A stretch of DNA of 64,000 bases. Source: Gilvibacter sp. SZ-19 (GTDB taxonomy: Bacteria; Bacteroidota; Bacteroidia; Flavobacteriales; Flavobacteriaceae). This document shows positions 42,504 to 51,942 of this stretch, piece by piece (positions within the stretch are counted from its first letter, which is position 1; each line of letters begins with the position of its first letter). The notes below the pieces were generated by a model that was not told the DNA's origin, made no database searches, and worked only from the letters and a program-made list of their open reading frames with translations. The stretch spans positions 1,680,864-1,744,863 of the forward strand of contig NZ_CP019333.1 in the NCBI RefSeq assembly GCF_002163875.1, in the 5' to 3' direction. The translations under genes and the position numbers were made by a program.

Positions 42504-43605
42504 TAAAAAAAGTTTTACAAAGGAATGGCTGGATAACTTTCGTTTAAAAAAAGAACATAAGTCCATTAACGTTACTATTTTAGAAAAAATGGTTCACGCA
42601 TTGTCCCTGTTGGAACATTTAAAATTAGCTGGACTTGATTTTGTGTTCAAAGGTGGTACATCAGTTGTGCTTTTGTTGAAAGAGGGAAATCGTTTTTCCA
42701 TTGATATTGATATTATTTCGAGTATCGAACGTAAAGAATTAGAGGCAATATTAGATACGGTAATAGCCAATTCACATTTTACAAAACACGTATTGAACGA
42801 ACGTAGAAGCTATAAAGAAGGTGTGCCAAAGGCACATTACACATTAGAGTTTCAGTCGGTGTATAACCCAAACGTGCCAGGAACTATTCTATTAGACATT
42901 CTTTTTGATAGTCCACACTACCCAGAAATTATCGAATCACCAATTGAAACACCTTGGCTCTCTGTTGATGGAACAGTAACAACTGTAATGACACCATCGG
43001 TTAATGCCATTTGTGGTGATAAGCTAACTGCATTTGCACCAGAAACTATTGGTATTCCCTACTATAAACAAGACCAGCTGTTTGCAATGGAAATCTGTAA
43101 ACAATTGTTTGACTTGTCATAACTATTTGAAAGTATTACGGATATGGCCACAGTGAAAAAAAGTTTTTCTGCTTTCGCGAAAGCAGAACTATCTTATCGC
43201 AGTTCGGATGCTAATTTTAGTAAAAGGAATCTCAGTGATAAAGATGTGCTGTGGGATTCTATAAATACCTGTGCAATTATTGCGCGACGAGAGCGCAATC
43301 CAACTGCTGAGGCAAAAAAGAAATTTGCGGATTTAAGTTCTGGCATACGAAGTTTTGGCAGTGCGTTTTTGATGACAGGAAATTTTAGAATTGAAGAAGC
43401 ATTGTCAGCATCAGCCAGAGTCGCTTATTTGAATGCAATACTGCTACAAGAGGAAGTAGTTGAAATAGAATATTATGAGAATCAGGATACCGGCAAACTG
43501 GCCATAAAACATCCAGATTGGGCATTTTTGAACAGATTAAAGCGACAACCGGATAAGTCCATATTTTATTATTGGTATAAGACGGTAGAACTATTAGTAA
43601 ATTAA
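42496..43605 (+). pseudogene. AbiEii-type nucleotidyltransferase toxin gene split by an in-frame TAA
   Basis: The first part (208 codons) has the nucleotidyltransferase motif FKGGTS (G53-S56) and SIDIDI (D70, D72). It ends at TAA 43120-43122 in KQLFDLS. The frame continues without shift as LFESITDMATVKKSFSAFAKAEL for another ~160 codons to 43605, which is the C-terminal half expected of a full-length (~300 or more residues) AbiEii protein. A one-base change of a Tyr codon (TAT/TAC) would give this TAA. An internal ATG at 43144 could restart translation. Either the toxin is inactive or it is made as two pieces. Confidence 0.8.
43167..43188. repeat. 22-bp perfect palindrome inside the toxin gene
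   Basis: The core TCTGCTTTCGCGAAAGCAGA plus one more paired base on each side forms a perfect palindrome 45 bases after the internal stop. It may be a dispersed palindromic repeat that inserted in frame, encoding SAFAKAE. Confidence 0.6.
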
Positions 43606-43610
43606 CGTGT

Positions 43611-44129
43611 ATGGAATTTAAGTATATCATAGAAATTTGTGTCGCTATTGATATTGCAATTTTGGGTATAGCATACCCTATTATCGTAGACAAAATATCC
43701 AATATTGGTTATAAGTTTTCATCAAACTATTTGGCCAATGCTTTTGAAAGTGAATTTCCGCAGACCAAATTTCTTGGAATACTACCAGGAAGGTCAAGAA
43801 GAATAACAGTTTTTGAGTGGGTTTTATTCCTTACAATCGGCTCATTTATATTCCTAATATTAGACCTCGAACCTCTTTTTTGGAAGGGTAACTGGTGGAT
43901 GCAAAACTCAGCTAGAATCTTAGTATTGCTTTCAACAATTGCATTGGTTGTGATTTTTATTATTTGGTTAGATAAAGTATCACTCTACAATGGTAAGTCT
44001 ACACGTTTGCTTACCTATGTTATTTCCAAATACCGAAAGTTGAAGAAAGATGAAGATGACAAATTCTATTTCAAAATCATCAATGAACTGGCAATATTCG
44101 CTATTAGAACACAGGATAAGGGTATGTAA
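43611..44129 (+). CDS. Unknown membrane protein
   Basis: A 172-residue product with an N-terminal membrane segment (IEICVAIDIAILGIAYPIIV), two central ones (VLFLTIGSFIFLILDLEPLFW, ARILVLLSTIALVVIFIIWL) and a charged C-terminus (KYRKLKKDEDDKF). I do not recognise a family. It is 5 bases after the toxin remnant. Its last codons lie at the junction with the truncated adaptor gene, so its own C-terminus may be cut short. Confidence 0.55.
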   Translation: MEFKYIIEICVAIDIAILGIAYPIIVDKISNIGYKFSSNYLANAFESEFPQTKFLGILPGRSRRITVFEWVLFLTIGSFIFLILDLEPLFWKGNWWMQNSARILVLLSTIALVVIFIIWLDKVSLYNGKSTRLLTYVISKYRKLKKDEDDKFYFKIINELAIFAIRTQDKGM

Positions 44130-44992
44130 AGGACATTAGCTTACTTCCAGGAGATGTGGTTAAAAAAGGTCAGGTACTCTTTACCATTGAGAATCCCGAG
44201 TATGTACAGGTGCAACAGGATTTTCTAGAAGCTAAGGGGCGTTTGAGCTACTTAAAATCTGACTATGAAAGACAAAAAGAGTTGATGGCAGATAACGTGA
44301 CATCCAAAAAAAACTTCCTTAAAGCAGAATCGGAATATACAGTAACTCTGGCACAATACCAGTCGCTAAAAAAGAAATTGAGTTTGATGAACATTAATCC
44401 CAATACCTTATCAGGAGAAAACATTCGGTCAATCATTGCGGTCACTTCCCCGCTTACTGGATATGCCACTACTATCAACGCCACTAAAGGGATGTACCTA
44501 AACCCTTCAAACGTGGCCATTACCGTAACCAATACCGATTATTTACATATTGAATTGAAAGTATTTGAAAAAGACCTGCCATTTATAAAAGAAGGACAGC
44601 CCATCAACATTAGGTTACAGAATGATTTGAACAATGTGTATGAAGGGAAAGTACATTTAGTAAACAGGGCTATCAATGTACAGGATAGAACCGTAAACAT
44701 TCATGGGGATTTAGTAAATGAATCCGACGCAAAACGATTTGCCCCAGGAATGTACATCGAAGGAGAAATTTTAACCACAACAACAGAATATCCAGCATTA
44801 CCGGCGGAAGCAGTTGCGAACATTGATGACGATTATTTTGCTTTGGTTAAAATAGACAATACTACTTATAGAAAAGTACTGGTTAAAATAGGAACAACCA
44901 ACAGCGGATATGTTCAACTATTGAATGCAAATGATTTTGATAGCACTACGGAGTTTTTGACCAAAGGGGCTTATAACCTAATCACAGAATAA
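44120..44992 (+). pseudogene. 5'-truncated CusB/HlyD-type efflux adaptor
   Basis: In frame from 44120 (after TAA 44117-44119) the product reads GYVKDISLLPGDVVKKGQVLFTIEN, then the alpha-hairpin (YVQVQQDFLEAKGRLSYLKSDY), the returning barrel and a C-terminal domain ending LITE. Normal adaptors have about 100 more residues before this, including a signal peptide or lipoprotein signal and the first lipoyl half. That part is gone, replaced by the unrelated membrane protein gene. A GTG at 44156 could start a 278-residue product, but without a signal it could not reach the periplasm. No cusA or cusC homologue follows. Confidence 0.8.
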
Positions 44993-44993
44993 A

Positions 44994-45707
44994 ATGGCAG
45001 AAGAAACAAACAACTTGGACAATTATTTAGCAAGCCACTACATCCATAGGAGTAATTGGCTAAGGGCAGCGGTACTGGGAGCCAATGACGGTATTTTGTC
45101 AACGGCAAGTATCGCAATTGGTGTAGCAGCCGCAAGCACTACCAGAGAACCCATCGTGCTGGCAACCCTGGCAGGTCTTGTCGCAGGAGCTTTATCGATG
45201 GCTGCCGGAGAATATGTCTCTGTAAGCTCAAAAACCGATGTTGAAAAAGCAGATATCAAAAGAGAGCAACAAGAACTTAAAGATATGCCTGAAATAGAAT
45301 TGCAGCGTTTAGCAGAGATTTATGAGAACAGAGGTCTAAAAAAGGAAACTGCCCTCATCGTTGCAAAGGAACTGACAGCACACGATGCTCTGGGTGCACA
45401 TATCAGAGACGAGTTGGGGATTAATGAAATTAGTCAGGCAAAACCCATTCAGGCGGCTTTGGCCTCTGGGGCGGCATTTACCATTGGCGGATTGCTTCCG
45501 TTTCTGGTCACGCTCTTTTTACCGCTAAAAGGGATGGAGTATGCAATATATGGGTTTGCATTATTCTTTCTAATTGCTTTGGGAGTAGTCGCTGCAAAAA
45601 CAGGAGGCTCAAATGTAAGGAAAGCCATTGTGCGCATCACGTTCTGGGGAACCGTTGCAATGGGACTTACCGCCTTGCTGGGTTATCTGTTCGGGGTAAA
45701 TGTTTAA
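44994..45707 (+). CDS. VIT1/CCC1-family divalent metal transporter
   Basis: The 237-residue protein has the family start SHYIHRSNWLRAAVLGANDGILSTASIAIGVAAA, then AGALSMAAGEYVSVSSKTDVE (the Met/Glu-rich transport site), a cytosolic Glu-rich helix (REQQELKDMPEIELQRL, a metal-binding region in VIT1) and C-terminal membrane segments. Relatives move Fe2+ or Mn2+. It starts 1 base after the adaptor remnant and may now be driven from upstream. Confidence 0.92.
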   Translation: MAEETNNLDNYLASHYIHRSNWLRAAVLGANDGILSTASIAIGVAAASTTREPIVLATLAGLVAGALSMAAGEYVSVSSKTDVEKADIKREQQELKDMPEIELQRLAEIYENRGLKKETALIVAKELTAHDALGAHIRDELGINEISQAKPIQAALASGAAFTIGGLLPFLVTLFLPLKGMEYAIYGFALFFLIALGVVAAKTGGSNVRKAIVRITFWGTVAMGLTALLGYLFGVNV

Positions 45708-45725
45708 TCGAAAATTGAAAAAATT

Positions 45726-46214
45726 ATGAATGATGCACATTTTCATTTAGTTGTAAACCATTTACCCATTGTTGGGATTTTGATTGGTTTTTTAGTGCTG
45801 TTAGTAGGCTTAATTATGAATAAACTTCAGGTAAAAAATACGGCATTGGGGATTTTTATATTTAGTGCCTTAACGGCTATAGTTGCTTTTTTAACAGGTG
45901 AAGGAGCCGAAGAAATTGTCGAAAATTTACCAGGAATAAGCGAAACTCTTATACATAAACACGAGGAGCAGGCAGAATTGTTCTTAACAATGGTTTTGAT
46001 TTTGGGTGGTGTTGCTCTTTTGACTTTTATTTTTCAATTAAAAAAAATGGCAGTGGCCAAATATGGTTTTGTCCTCGTTTTAGTACTATCGGCAGTGTCA
46101 ATTTTTATTTCTAAAAATGTAGGAACAAGTGGTGGTGAAATTACACATATAGAAATAAGAAGTGATGCCAATGTGATTCAATTAAAATCAAATGATGACC
46201 ACAATGATGATTAA
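45726..46214 (+). CDS. DUF2231-like membrane protein
   Basis: A 162-residue protein with four membrane segments and the conserved start NDAHFHLVVNHLPIVGILIGFLVLL, in which two His residues flank the first helix, as in DUF2231-type heme- or metal-binding membrane proteins. The C-terminus is His/Asp-rich (NDDHNDD). Function is unknown. It follows the VIT gene by 18 bases and overlaps the HD-domain gene by 23 bases. Confidence 0.75.
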   Translation: MNDAHFHLVVNHLPIVGILIGFLVLLVGLIMNKLQVKNTALGIFIFSALTAIVAFLTGEGAEEIVENLPGISETLIHKHEEQAELFLTMVLILGGVALLTFIFQLKKMAVAKYGFVLVLVLSAVSIFISKNVGTSGGEITHIEIRSDANVIQLKSNDDHNDD

Positions 46215-46797
46215 AAATGTAGCTACATATTGCACCGAGGTACTAACCACTTCTAAATGCAAAGAACTGCCTTTCCATAATTTGATACATACCAAAGAAG
46301 TTGTTCAAAATGTCAAATATCTATGTGCTGCTATGGATATTGATGATAAGGATACCGAAATTTTAATAGTTGCAGCCTGGTTTCACGATACAGGGTTTTC
46401 AAAAGTGTATAAAGGTCACGAAGAAGAAAGTAAACGGATTGCGACTGCATATTTAAGAAAACAAAATGCCAATCAGGATTTCATAGATAAAGTATGCAAC
46501 TGTATTGAAGCTACCAAAATGCCACAATGCCCGACAACGGCATTAGCTGAATTACTTTGTGATGCTGATATTTTTCATATTAGCAACGCGCATTTCTTTT
46601 ATCGAAAGCTGCTGCTCCGTAGAGAATGGGAGGTCTTCTGTAATAACAAAGTAACTGATTTAGAATGGCATAGACTCAATTTGGATTTTTTGCAAAAACA
46701 TCATTTCAGCACGGCTTATGGCAAGGACACATTGGAACAAGGTAAGCAAGAAAATATTAGTAAAGTGAAACAGATTTTAAACTATTTTGACACTTAA
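46192..46797 (+). CDS. HD-domain phosphohydrolase
   Basis: The 201-residue protein carries an HD metal site: FHNLIHT near residue 28-34, AAWFHDTGFS (the HD pair, ~62-71) and LLCDADIFH (~124-132). This resembles the HD superfamily of phosphohydrolases; a nucleotide or phosphate ester substrate is possible. The N-terminal Met-rich stretch offers several starts (46192, 46195, 46204, 46207) inside the DUF2231 gene, so the exact start is uncertain. It ends the plus-strand block before the long minus-strand run. Confidence 0.8.
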   Translation: MMTTMMIKNVATYCTEVLTTSKCKELPFHNLIHTKEVVQNVKYLCAAMDIDDKDTEILIVAAWFHDTGFSKVYKGHEEESKRIATAYLRKQNANQDFIDKVCNCIEATKMPQCPTTALAELLCDADIFHISNAHFFYRKLLLRREWEVFCNNKVTDLEWHRLNLDFLQKHHFSTAYGKDTLEQGKQENISKVKQILNYFDT

Positions 46798-47064
46798 GGA
46801 GTTGCTTGATAATTAATTAAATCTTTTTTGCGCATTTTATTAATGGAATACGTTTAAATGAAATGCACTTATTATATTTTAAGGTTGATGGTAACAAAAT
46901 TCTATAATTATGTAAATAAATGATTAGATTATTTAGTGTTATTAATAGTTTTTTATGGTAGCTTTTAGATGATAATATCTTTTTTAGTATTCTATTTTTG
47001 AAAATCAGATTTCTGTACCAATTACTTTTGAGTAATCTTATTTTCAAATTTATCAAGTAAAGGT
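46798..47064. other. Convergent intergenic region, no gene seen
   Basis: 267 bases of very AT-rich sequence between the convergent HD-domain and phospholipase D genes. No gene, tRNA or clear terminator hairpin was recognised. Confidence 0.5.
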
Positions 47065-48258
47065 TTAATGCCTGAAGTTTTTCGAAAATCTGATATGAGG
47101 CAAAAAGGTTAGGAACAATATAGCTGCTCTTACCATTCGGTAGGCCATATAATTGACAAATCTTGAAATAAAACTGGTATTTTTATAGATAGTATCAATC
47201 GTAGCCTCATTGCATTGATTGATAACATTTTGAAAATCAGAACGTAATAATTCGGCAAAGTATTGTGAATGTATTTCAACATTCATTTCAATACTTCCAT
47301 AACAGCTAAGGTCATTGAGGTTAAATGAACCTATTGTGGACCATTTGTCATCTACCACAGCTGCTTTGCCGTGTACCACAGAATTATTCCATTCATATAT
47401 TAGCACATTTTGTTTTAAAAACAATGAATATAAATATGAAGTGGCGTTACGTATCAAAGGCACATCACTAATTCCTGCTAATATTAGCGTTACTTTTACT
47501 TTCCTTTTACAAGCACTAATTAAAGCATTGGTTAGTCTTCTTCCTGGTAAAAAGTAAGAACTGACAATGACAATTTCATTCTTGGCTTGGTTGATGGAGT
47601 TTGTGTAAGCGTCACATACTTCAGTTTTGTTTTTAAGCCAATCGTTTTGTCTAATACCAACAAATGTTTTCCCCGCAGAATGTAAGACAGGTTTTATTTT
47701 TTTTGAGCTTCCGTCTTTGAAAAAATAATCGCAACACAATTTTTGTAAATCTTTTGCAGCGAGGCAATCTAATTTAATTGCATAATCTAGCCAAGGCTCA
47801 TCATTCTTTATACCGTGATACTTATTTGCGATATTTATTCCGCCTATCATTGCAATTTTAGCATCAGCTACAATTACTTTGTGATGCATCCTTCTTCCTA
47901 AATAAAAATTGTTAACAGTAAATAACGGTGAAAAAAACCGAAAAAATATTCCACTCTGTCGCAAGTCTTTTATGAAATTATCCGAAAGAGATGAGCTGCC
48001 ATAAGCATCTAATAGGATATAAACCTTCACATTTCGTTCAGCAGCTTTTTTCAAGCAGGAGGCTATACGGTTTCCTGTTTCATCACTTTCAAAAATGTAG
48101 GTCTGTAAATGGATTTCTTTTTCTGCCTTATCAATTAACTTTTCCAGTCTTATAAAATAGTCTTCTCCCGAACGAACCAATTCAACATATTTCGAATTGT
48201 CAGCAGCATTGTGAAGAGCTGATTTACTACTTTTTTTACGTGTATATCTTTGGTTCAT
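47065..48258 (-). CDS. Phospholipase D/cardiolipin synthase-family protein
   Basis: A 397-residue protein with two HKD motifs: HHKVIVADAKIAMIGGINIA (~130-149) and HGKAAVVDDKWSTIGSFNLN (~300-319), so it forms a complete PLD active site. It lacks the N-terminal membrane segments of ClsA and resembles ClsB-type synthases. The C-terminal part (YRMVRAAILFLTFLPHIRFS) is hydrophobic and may bind the membrane. The expected reaction is phosphatidyl transfer to make cardiolipin. It is the last gene of the minus-strand run, 29 bases after the MFS gene. Confidence 0.88.
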   Translation of the reverse strand: MNQRYTRKKSSKSALHNAADNSKYVELVRSGEDYFIRLEKLIDKAEKEIHLQTYIFESDETGNRIASCLKKAAERNVKVYILLDAYGSSSLSDNFIKDLRQSGIFFRFFSPLFTVNNFYLGRRMHHKVIVADAKIAMIGGINIANKYHGIKNDEPWLDYAIKLDCLAAKDLQKLCCDYFFKDGSSKKIKPVLHSAGKTFVGIRQNDWLKNKTEVCDAYTNSINQAKNEIVIVSSYFLPGRRLTNALISACKRKVKVTLILAGISDVPLIRNATSYLYSLFLKQNVLIYEWNNSVVHGKAAVVDDKWSTIGSFNLNDLSCYGSIEMNVEIHSQYFAELLRSDFQNVINQCNEATIDTIYKNTSFISRFVNYMAYRMVRAAILFLTFLPHIRFSKNFRH

Positions 48259-48287
48259 TCCAAAAGTTTATTATGTTGTTTGACCAA

Positions 48288-49520
48288 TCAAGACCCATCA
48301 ATACCATTATTTGGTCGCTTCAAAAAATAAACCAATCCTATGGAGCCTAAAACAATACCTCCAGCAATTATAAATGGATAAAAAAAGCCACCTGCGACTA
48401 GCCAAGTTCCTAATACTGGGCCTAAAATTTGACCAATACTATTTGTTGAACTTTGTATCGATATATTTCTACCAGTATCTTCTTTTGAAATCAAGGAAAC
48501 TGCTGATAATAGGTTAGGGGTTACCATTGCGCCTCCTGCCGCAAAAAGAACAATTAAGCCATAGACAAAGTATTCATTTTTAAAAAAAGGAAAAGCGATT
48601 AAAGATATTCCACCTATTAACAACCCTAAAGCAATTTGTTTTTTCGTAGATAAGACCTTTTCTCCATAACTTGCAAAAACAGGTTGCAAAACAGCCATTA
48701 CAGAGCCACATAGCATAAAACCAATACCAACTTGATTGCTGTTAAACCCCAATTCATCTTTGCCGTATATTGAAAATACTGTTTCAAATAAAGTCACAAC
48801 AAGTTGTAGCACAAATGACAACGCTAGTAACACGATTAAATATTTGCTAAACGTAAATCCTAAACTCACTTTTTTTGAAGTTTGTTTTTGAAATCGAACA
48901 GTGTTTTTTAACCATTTTGTTACTATAAATAAAACAATCAATCCTAATATAGCAGCAAACAAGAATGGTACTGAAAATCGGTCTAAATGTAGCAGGCCTA
49001 TTGTATATTTTATATGAATATCAGTTTGGGACAGAAAGCCGCCAATGACAGGGCCGAAAATAACACCAGAGCTAATGGCAACACCAGACCAGGCCATTAT
49101 TTTTGTTCTACGTTTTTCAGATGTAATATCACTTAAATATGCATTGCTAACTGGAATAACTGATGACGTAAAAATTCCACCAAAAATTCGAGCAATATAT
49201 AGCATTGTCAAGGATGTGGCTAGGCCAGTAAGTAATTGCATAATTACAAAACCGATTAGTCCACAAGTGATAATAGGTTTCCTGCCGTATCTGTCCGATA
49301 GTTTTCCCCAAACCACTACGAATAGTAACTGAAAAAATGGATAAATGCTTGTGAGCAATCCAATATGGAAATTGATAAGGTCGGTGTCAAGATTGTCTTT
49401 TAAAGCTAATCTTTCGGTATAGTAAGGAAGGGTTGGCAATAATATACCATAGCCCAACATCACTACAAACAAACTCAATAGAATTAAAAATATCCTGTTG
49501 AGTTTTTCTTTTCTATCCAT
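48288..49520 (-). CDS. MFS transporter (drug/efflux type)
   Basis: The 410-residue protein has 12 predicted membrane segments and the MFS motif A region GKLSDRYGRKPII between TM2 and TM3, plus a second half beginning after KKVSLGFTFSKYLIVLLA. The motif GIFTSSVIPVSNAYLSDIT and the TM5 motif GVIFGPVIGGFL are typical of DHA1-type exporters. Substrate unknown. The gene abuts the copper ATPase gene (ATG directly after its stop). Confidence 0.88.
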   Translation of the reverse strand: MDRKEKLNRIFLILLSLFVVMLGYGILLPTLPYYTERLALKDNLDTDLINFHIGLLTSIYPFFQLLFVVVWGKLSDRYGRKPIITCGLIGFVIMQLLTGLATSLTMLYIARIFGGIFTSSVIPVSNAYLSDITSEKRRTKIMAWSGVAISSGVIFGPVIGGFLSQTDIHIKYTIGLLHLDRFSVPFLFAAILGLIVLFIVTKWLKNTVRFQKQTSKKVSLGFTFSKYLIVLLALSFVLQLVVTLFETVFSIYGKDELGFNSNQVGIGFMLCGSVMAVLQPVFASYGEKVLSTKKQIALGLLIGGISLIAFPFFKNEYFVYGLIVLFAAGGAMVTPNLLSAVSLISKEDTGRNISIQSSTNSIGQILGPVLGTWLVAGGFFYPFIIAGGIVLGSIGLVYFLKRPNNGIDGS

Positions 49521-51623
49521 TTATTTTTTACCGATTTTTCGCTTCAATAATTGCGCATTAATAGCCACTATAATTGTACTCAAACTCATAAATACCGCTC
49601 CTACAGCTGGTCCTAAAACAAAGCCAGAAGAGTATAGAACACCTGCAGCTAATGGAATGGCCACCACATTATACCCAGTTGCCCATATTAGGTTCTGAAT
49701 CATTTTATTGTACGTAGCCTTTCCGAACAAAATTAGGTTTGCAATATCTTGTGGATTGCTATTTACCAATATAATATCGGCTGTTTCGGCGGCTACATCA
49801 GTACCAGAACCAACAGCGATTCCTACATCGGCTTTTGCGAGCGCGGGCGCATCATTTACACCATCACCCGTCATAGCTACAAAATCACCTTTGTTCTGTA
49901 ACTCTTCTACAATTTCAACTTTTTGATGTGGCAATACCTCGGCGTAGTAACCATCCAATCCAAGTTTTTCACTCACAGCTTTAGCGGTTTTTTCATTATC
50001 ACCAGTTGCCATTAGAACTTTAATGTTATTCTTTTTAAATATTTTGATTGCCTCGGCAGATTCTGGTCTTATTTCATCAGCAAGGGCGATGTAACCGGCC
50101 AATTTTCCATCAATTAAAACAAACACTACAGTTTCCGCTGCATCGCTGTAAGCATCTTCAGGAATAGTAATTTTCTCATCTCTTAGATAGCCTGGACTTA
50201 CTACCTTAACTTGTTTGCCTTCCACATTTGCCTCTACACCTTTACCAGTAATAGCATTGAAGTTTTCTGGGCTAGGGATAGTAATATTATCTTCTTTTAC
50301 TTTTTTGATAATACCAACTGCAATAGGGTGTTCTGAGCTTTGTTCCAATGCACTTGAAAGTCTTAAAATTTCCTCTGTTGAATAAGTCTTGTTAACAGAC
50401 TCAATTCGAGTGACACCAAAATCACCCTTGGTTAGTGTTCCTGTTTTATCAAAAAGCAAAGCTGAAATTTTTCTGGACTCTTCAAACGCAGTTCTATTTC
50501 GGATAAGCAATCCATTTTGAGCAGATACTGCCGTAGAAATTGCAACCACCAGGGGAATGGCAAGCCCTAATGCGTGTGGACAAGCAATTACCATAACAGT
50601 AACCATTCTTTCTAAAGCATAGACAAATGGAAAGCCTAAAATCAGCCATACTGCTAATGTTCCAAAACCAATAGCCAAAGCAATATAGGTTAGCCATTTT
50701 GCAGCCCTATCTGATAGGTTTTGCATCTTGGATTTGGTTTTTTGTGCTTCCTCGACCATCTTAATGACCTTGTTTAGATAGCTGTCTTTTCCAGTATGTT
50801 CAACTTTTACTTTTAAGGTGCTATTGCCATTTACAGAACCACCAATAACCTTATCGTTTTCATCTTTTTTTACAGGTTTGGATTCGCCTGTAAGCATAGA
50901 TTCATTTAGGTAACTTGAACCGTCTACTATAATCCCATCAGCGGGAACTTTTTCACCTGGTTTTACCAAAATCACATCATCTTTTAGTAAATCTTCCAAA
51001 GGAATGTCTTCTATGGTGTCACCTTTTACCCTGTGCGCTTCCGCAGGCATCATACTTACCAGTAACTGCAAGGCTTTTGATGCACCTAACACACTTTTCA
51101 TTTCTATCCAATGACCAAGCAACATAATGGCTATAAGTGTTGATAGTTCCCAGAAAAAGTCTTCACCTCTTAAGCCAAATACAGTAGCTGTACTATAAAA
51201 ATAAGCTACGGAAATTGCCATAGAAATCAAGGTCATCATTCCTGGTGCACCTTTTTTGACTTCAGACCAAAACCCTTTTAAAAATGGCCAACCACCATAA
51301 AAATATACAACAGTGGAAAGTGCAAAAAGGATGTATGGATTTCCTGGAAGTAAAAATTCATAACCAAAAAATTCCTGAATCATTGGTGAGAAGAACAATA
51401 TAGGGATGGTAAGCACGAGTGTTACCCAAAACCGTTTTCTAAAGTCTGCAATCATCATTTTATGATGGTCGTGACCCATTTGACCGTGACCCGGATTGTG
51501 ACCCGAATGGTCCTCACCTTTGTGGTTCATTTTAGAATGGTCTTCTTTTTTGTGTTTCATCTTCGAATGGTCCATTTTAGAATGGTCCATTTCATCGTGA
51601 TTGTGGTGTTCGTGATTTTCCAT
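49521..51623 (-). CDS. CopB-type copper-translocating P1B ATPase
   Basis: This 700-residue P-type ATPase begins with a His/Met-rich cytosolic tail (repeated MDHSKM/KHKKEDHSKMN), typical of CopB-like pumps. The transport site is CPH (ACPHALGLAIPL) rather than CPC, the mark of subgroup P1B-3 (Cu2+/Cu+ or Ag+). Catalytic motifs are DKTGTLTKG (phosphorylated Asp), TGES, SEHPIAV (the HP motif) and MTGDGVNDAPAL. Copper export fits the adjacent efflux-type genes. The 97-residue protein gene lies 18 bases upstream. Confidence 0.96.
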   Translation of the reverse strand: MENHEHHNHDEMDHSKMDHSKMKHKKEDHSKMNHKGEDHSGHNPGHGQMGHDHHKMMIADFRKRFWVTLVLTIPILFFSPMIQEFFGYEFLLPGNPYILFALSTVVYFYGGWPFLKGFWSEVKKGAPGMMTLISMAISVAYFYSTATVFGLRGEDFFWELSTLIAIMLLGHWIEMKSVLGASKALQLLVSMMPAEAHRVKGDTIEDIPLEDLLKDDVILVKPGEKVPADGIIVDGSSYLNESMLTGESKPVKKDENDKVIGGSVNGNSTLKVKVEHTGKDSYLNKVIKMVEEAQKTKSKMQNLSDRAAKWLTYIALAIGFGTLAVWLILGFPFVYALERMVTVMVIACPHALGLAIPLVVAISTAVSAQNGLLIRNRTAFEESRKISALLFDKTGTLTKGDFGVTRIESVNKTYSTEEILRLSSALEQSSEHPIAVGIIKKVKEDNITIPSPENFNAITGKGVEANVEGKQVKVVSPGYLRDEKITIPEDAYSDAAETVVFVLIDGKLAGYIALADEIRPESAEAIKIFKKNNIKVLMATGDNEKTAKAVSEKLGLDGYYAEVLPHQKVEIVEELQNKGDFVAMTGDGVNDAPALAKADVGIAVGSGTDVAAETADIILVNSNPQDIANLILFGKATYNKMIQNLIWATGYNVVAIPLAAGVLYSSGFVLGPAVGAVFMSLSTIIVAINAQLLKRKIGKK

Positions 51624-51641
51624 TATTGTCTTGTTTAAGTG

Positions 51642-51935
51642 TTATCGTAATTTTTTTCTCATAGCTTCCGAAATGTTTTCGGCATAGACGCCATAGGCAT
51701 CTACCAAAAGTCCTTTAATCCCATTTTTTGATGAAATAGCATAAAGCACACTATTATCGTCGGTACTGCTCATACCCTCAAAACGATGCATCTCGTCAAC
51801 ATTAAAATCTTCTGGGTGTATTTCAATTTTTAGTGAGGCACACTCCAAACATTCTGGTTTTAGGTTAAAATCGTATGTATAACCTTTTCGCTGTAAATCG
51901 TTTATTGCTTCTGAAAGGGTGTCGTAATTGTTCAT
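51642..51935 (-). CDS. Small unknown protein with conserved Cys pair
   Basis: A 97-residue cytosolic protein (NNYDTLSEAINDLQRKGYTYDF, CLECASLKIEIHPEDFNVDEMHRFEG, NGIKGLLVDAYGVYAENISEAM). Similar small Bacteroidota proteins are often mislabelled as phosphoribosylpyrophosphate synthetase; it has none of the PRPP motifs. Function is unknown. The CxxC could bind metal. It sits 18 bases before the copper ATPase gene and 7 bases after the exported protein gene. Confidence 0.75.
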   Translation of the reverse strand: MNNYDTLSEAINDLQRKGYTYDFNLKPECLECASLKIEIHPEDFNVDEMHRFEGMSSTDDNSVLYAISSKNGIKGLLVDAYGVYAENISEAMRKKLR

Positions 51936-51942
51936 TTTTATT

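Noticed and set aside
44156-44992. GTG 44156 as a functional efflux adaptor gene
   Set aside because: The product lacks a signal sequence and the first part of the lipoyl/barrel domains, and no RND pump is encoded next to it; a truncated remnant explains it better.
51642-51935. Annotation as phosphoribosylpyrophosphate synthetase
   Set aside because: The 97-residue protein has no PRPP loop or ATP-binding motif; the real Prs-like gene is at 52584-53477.
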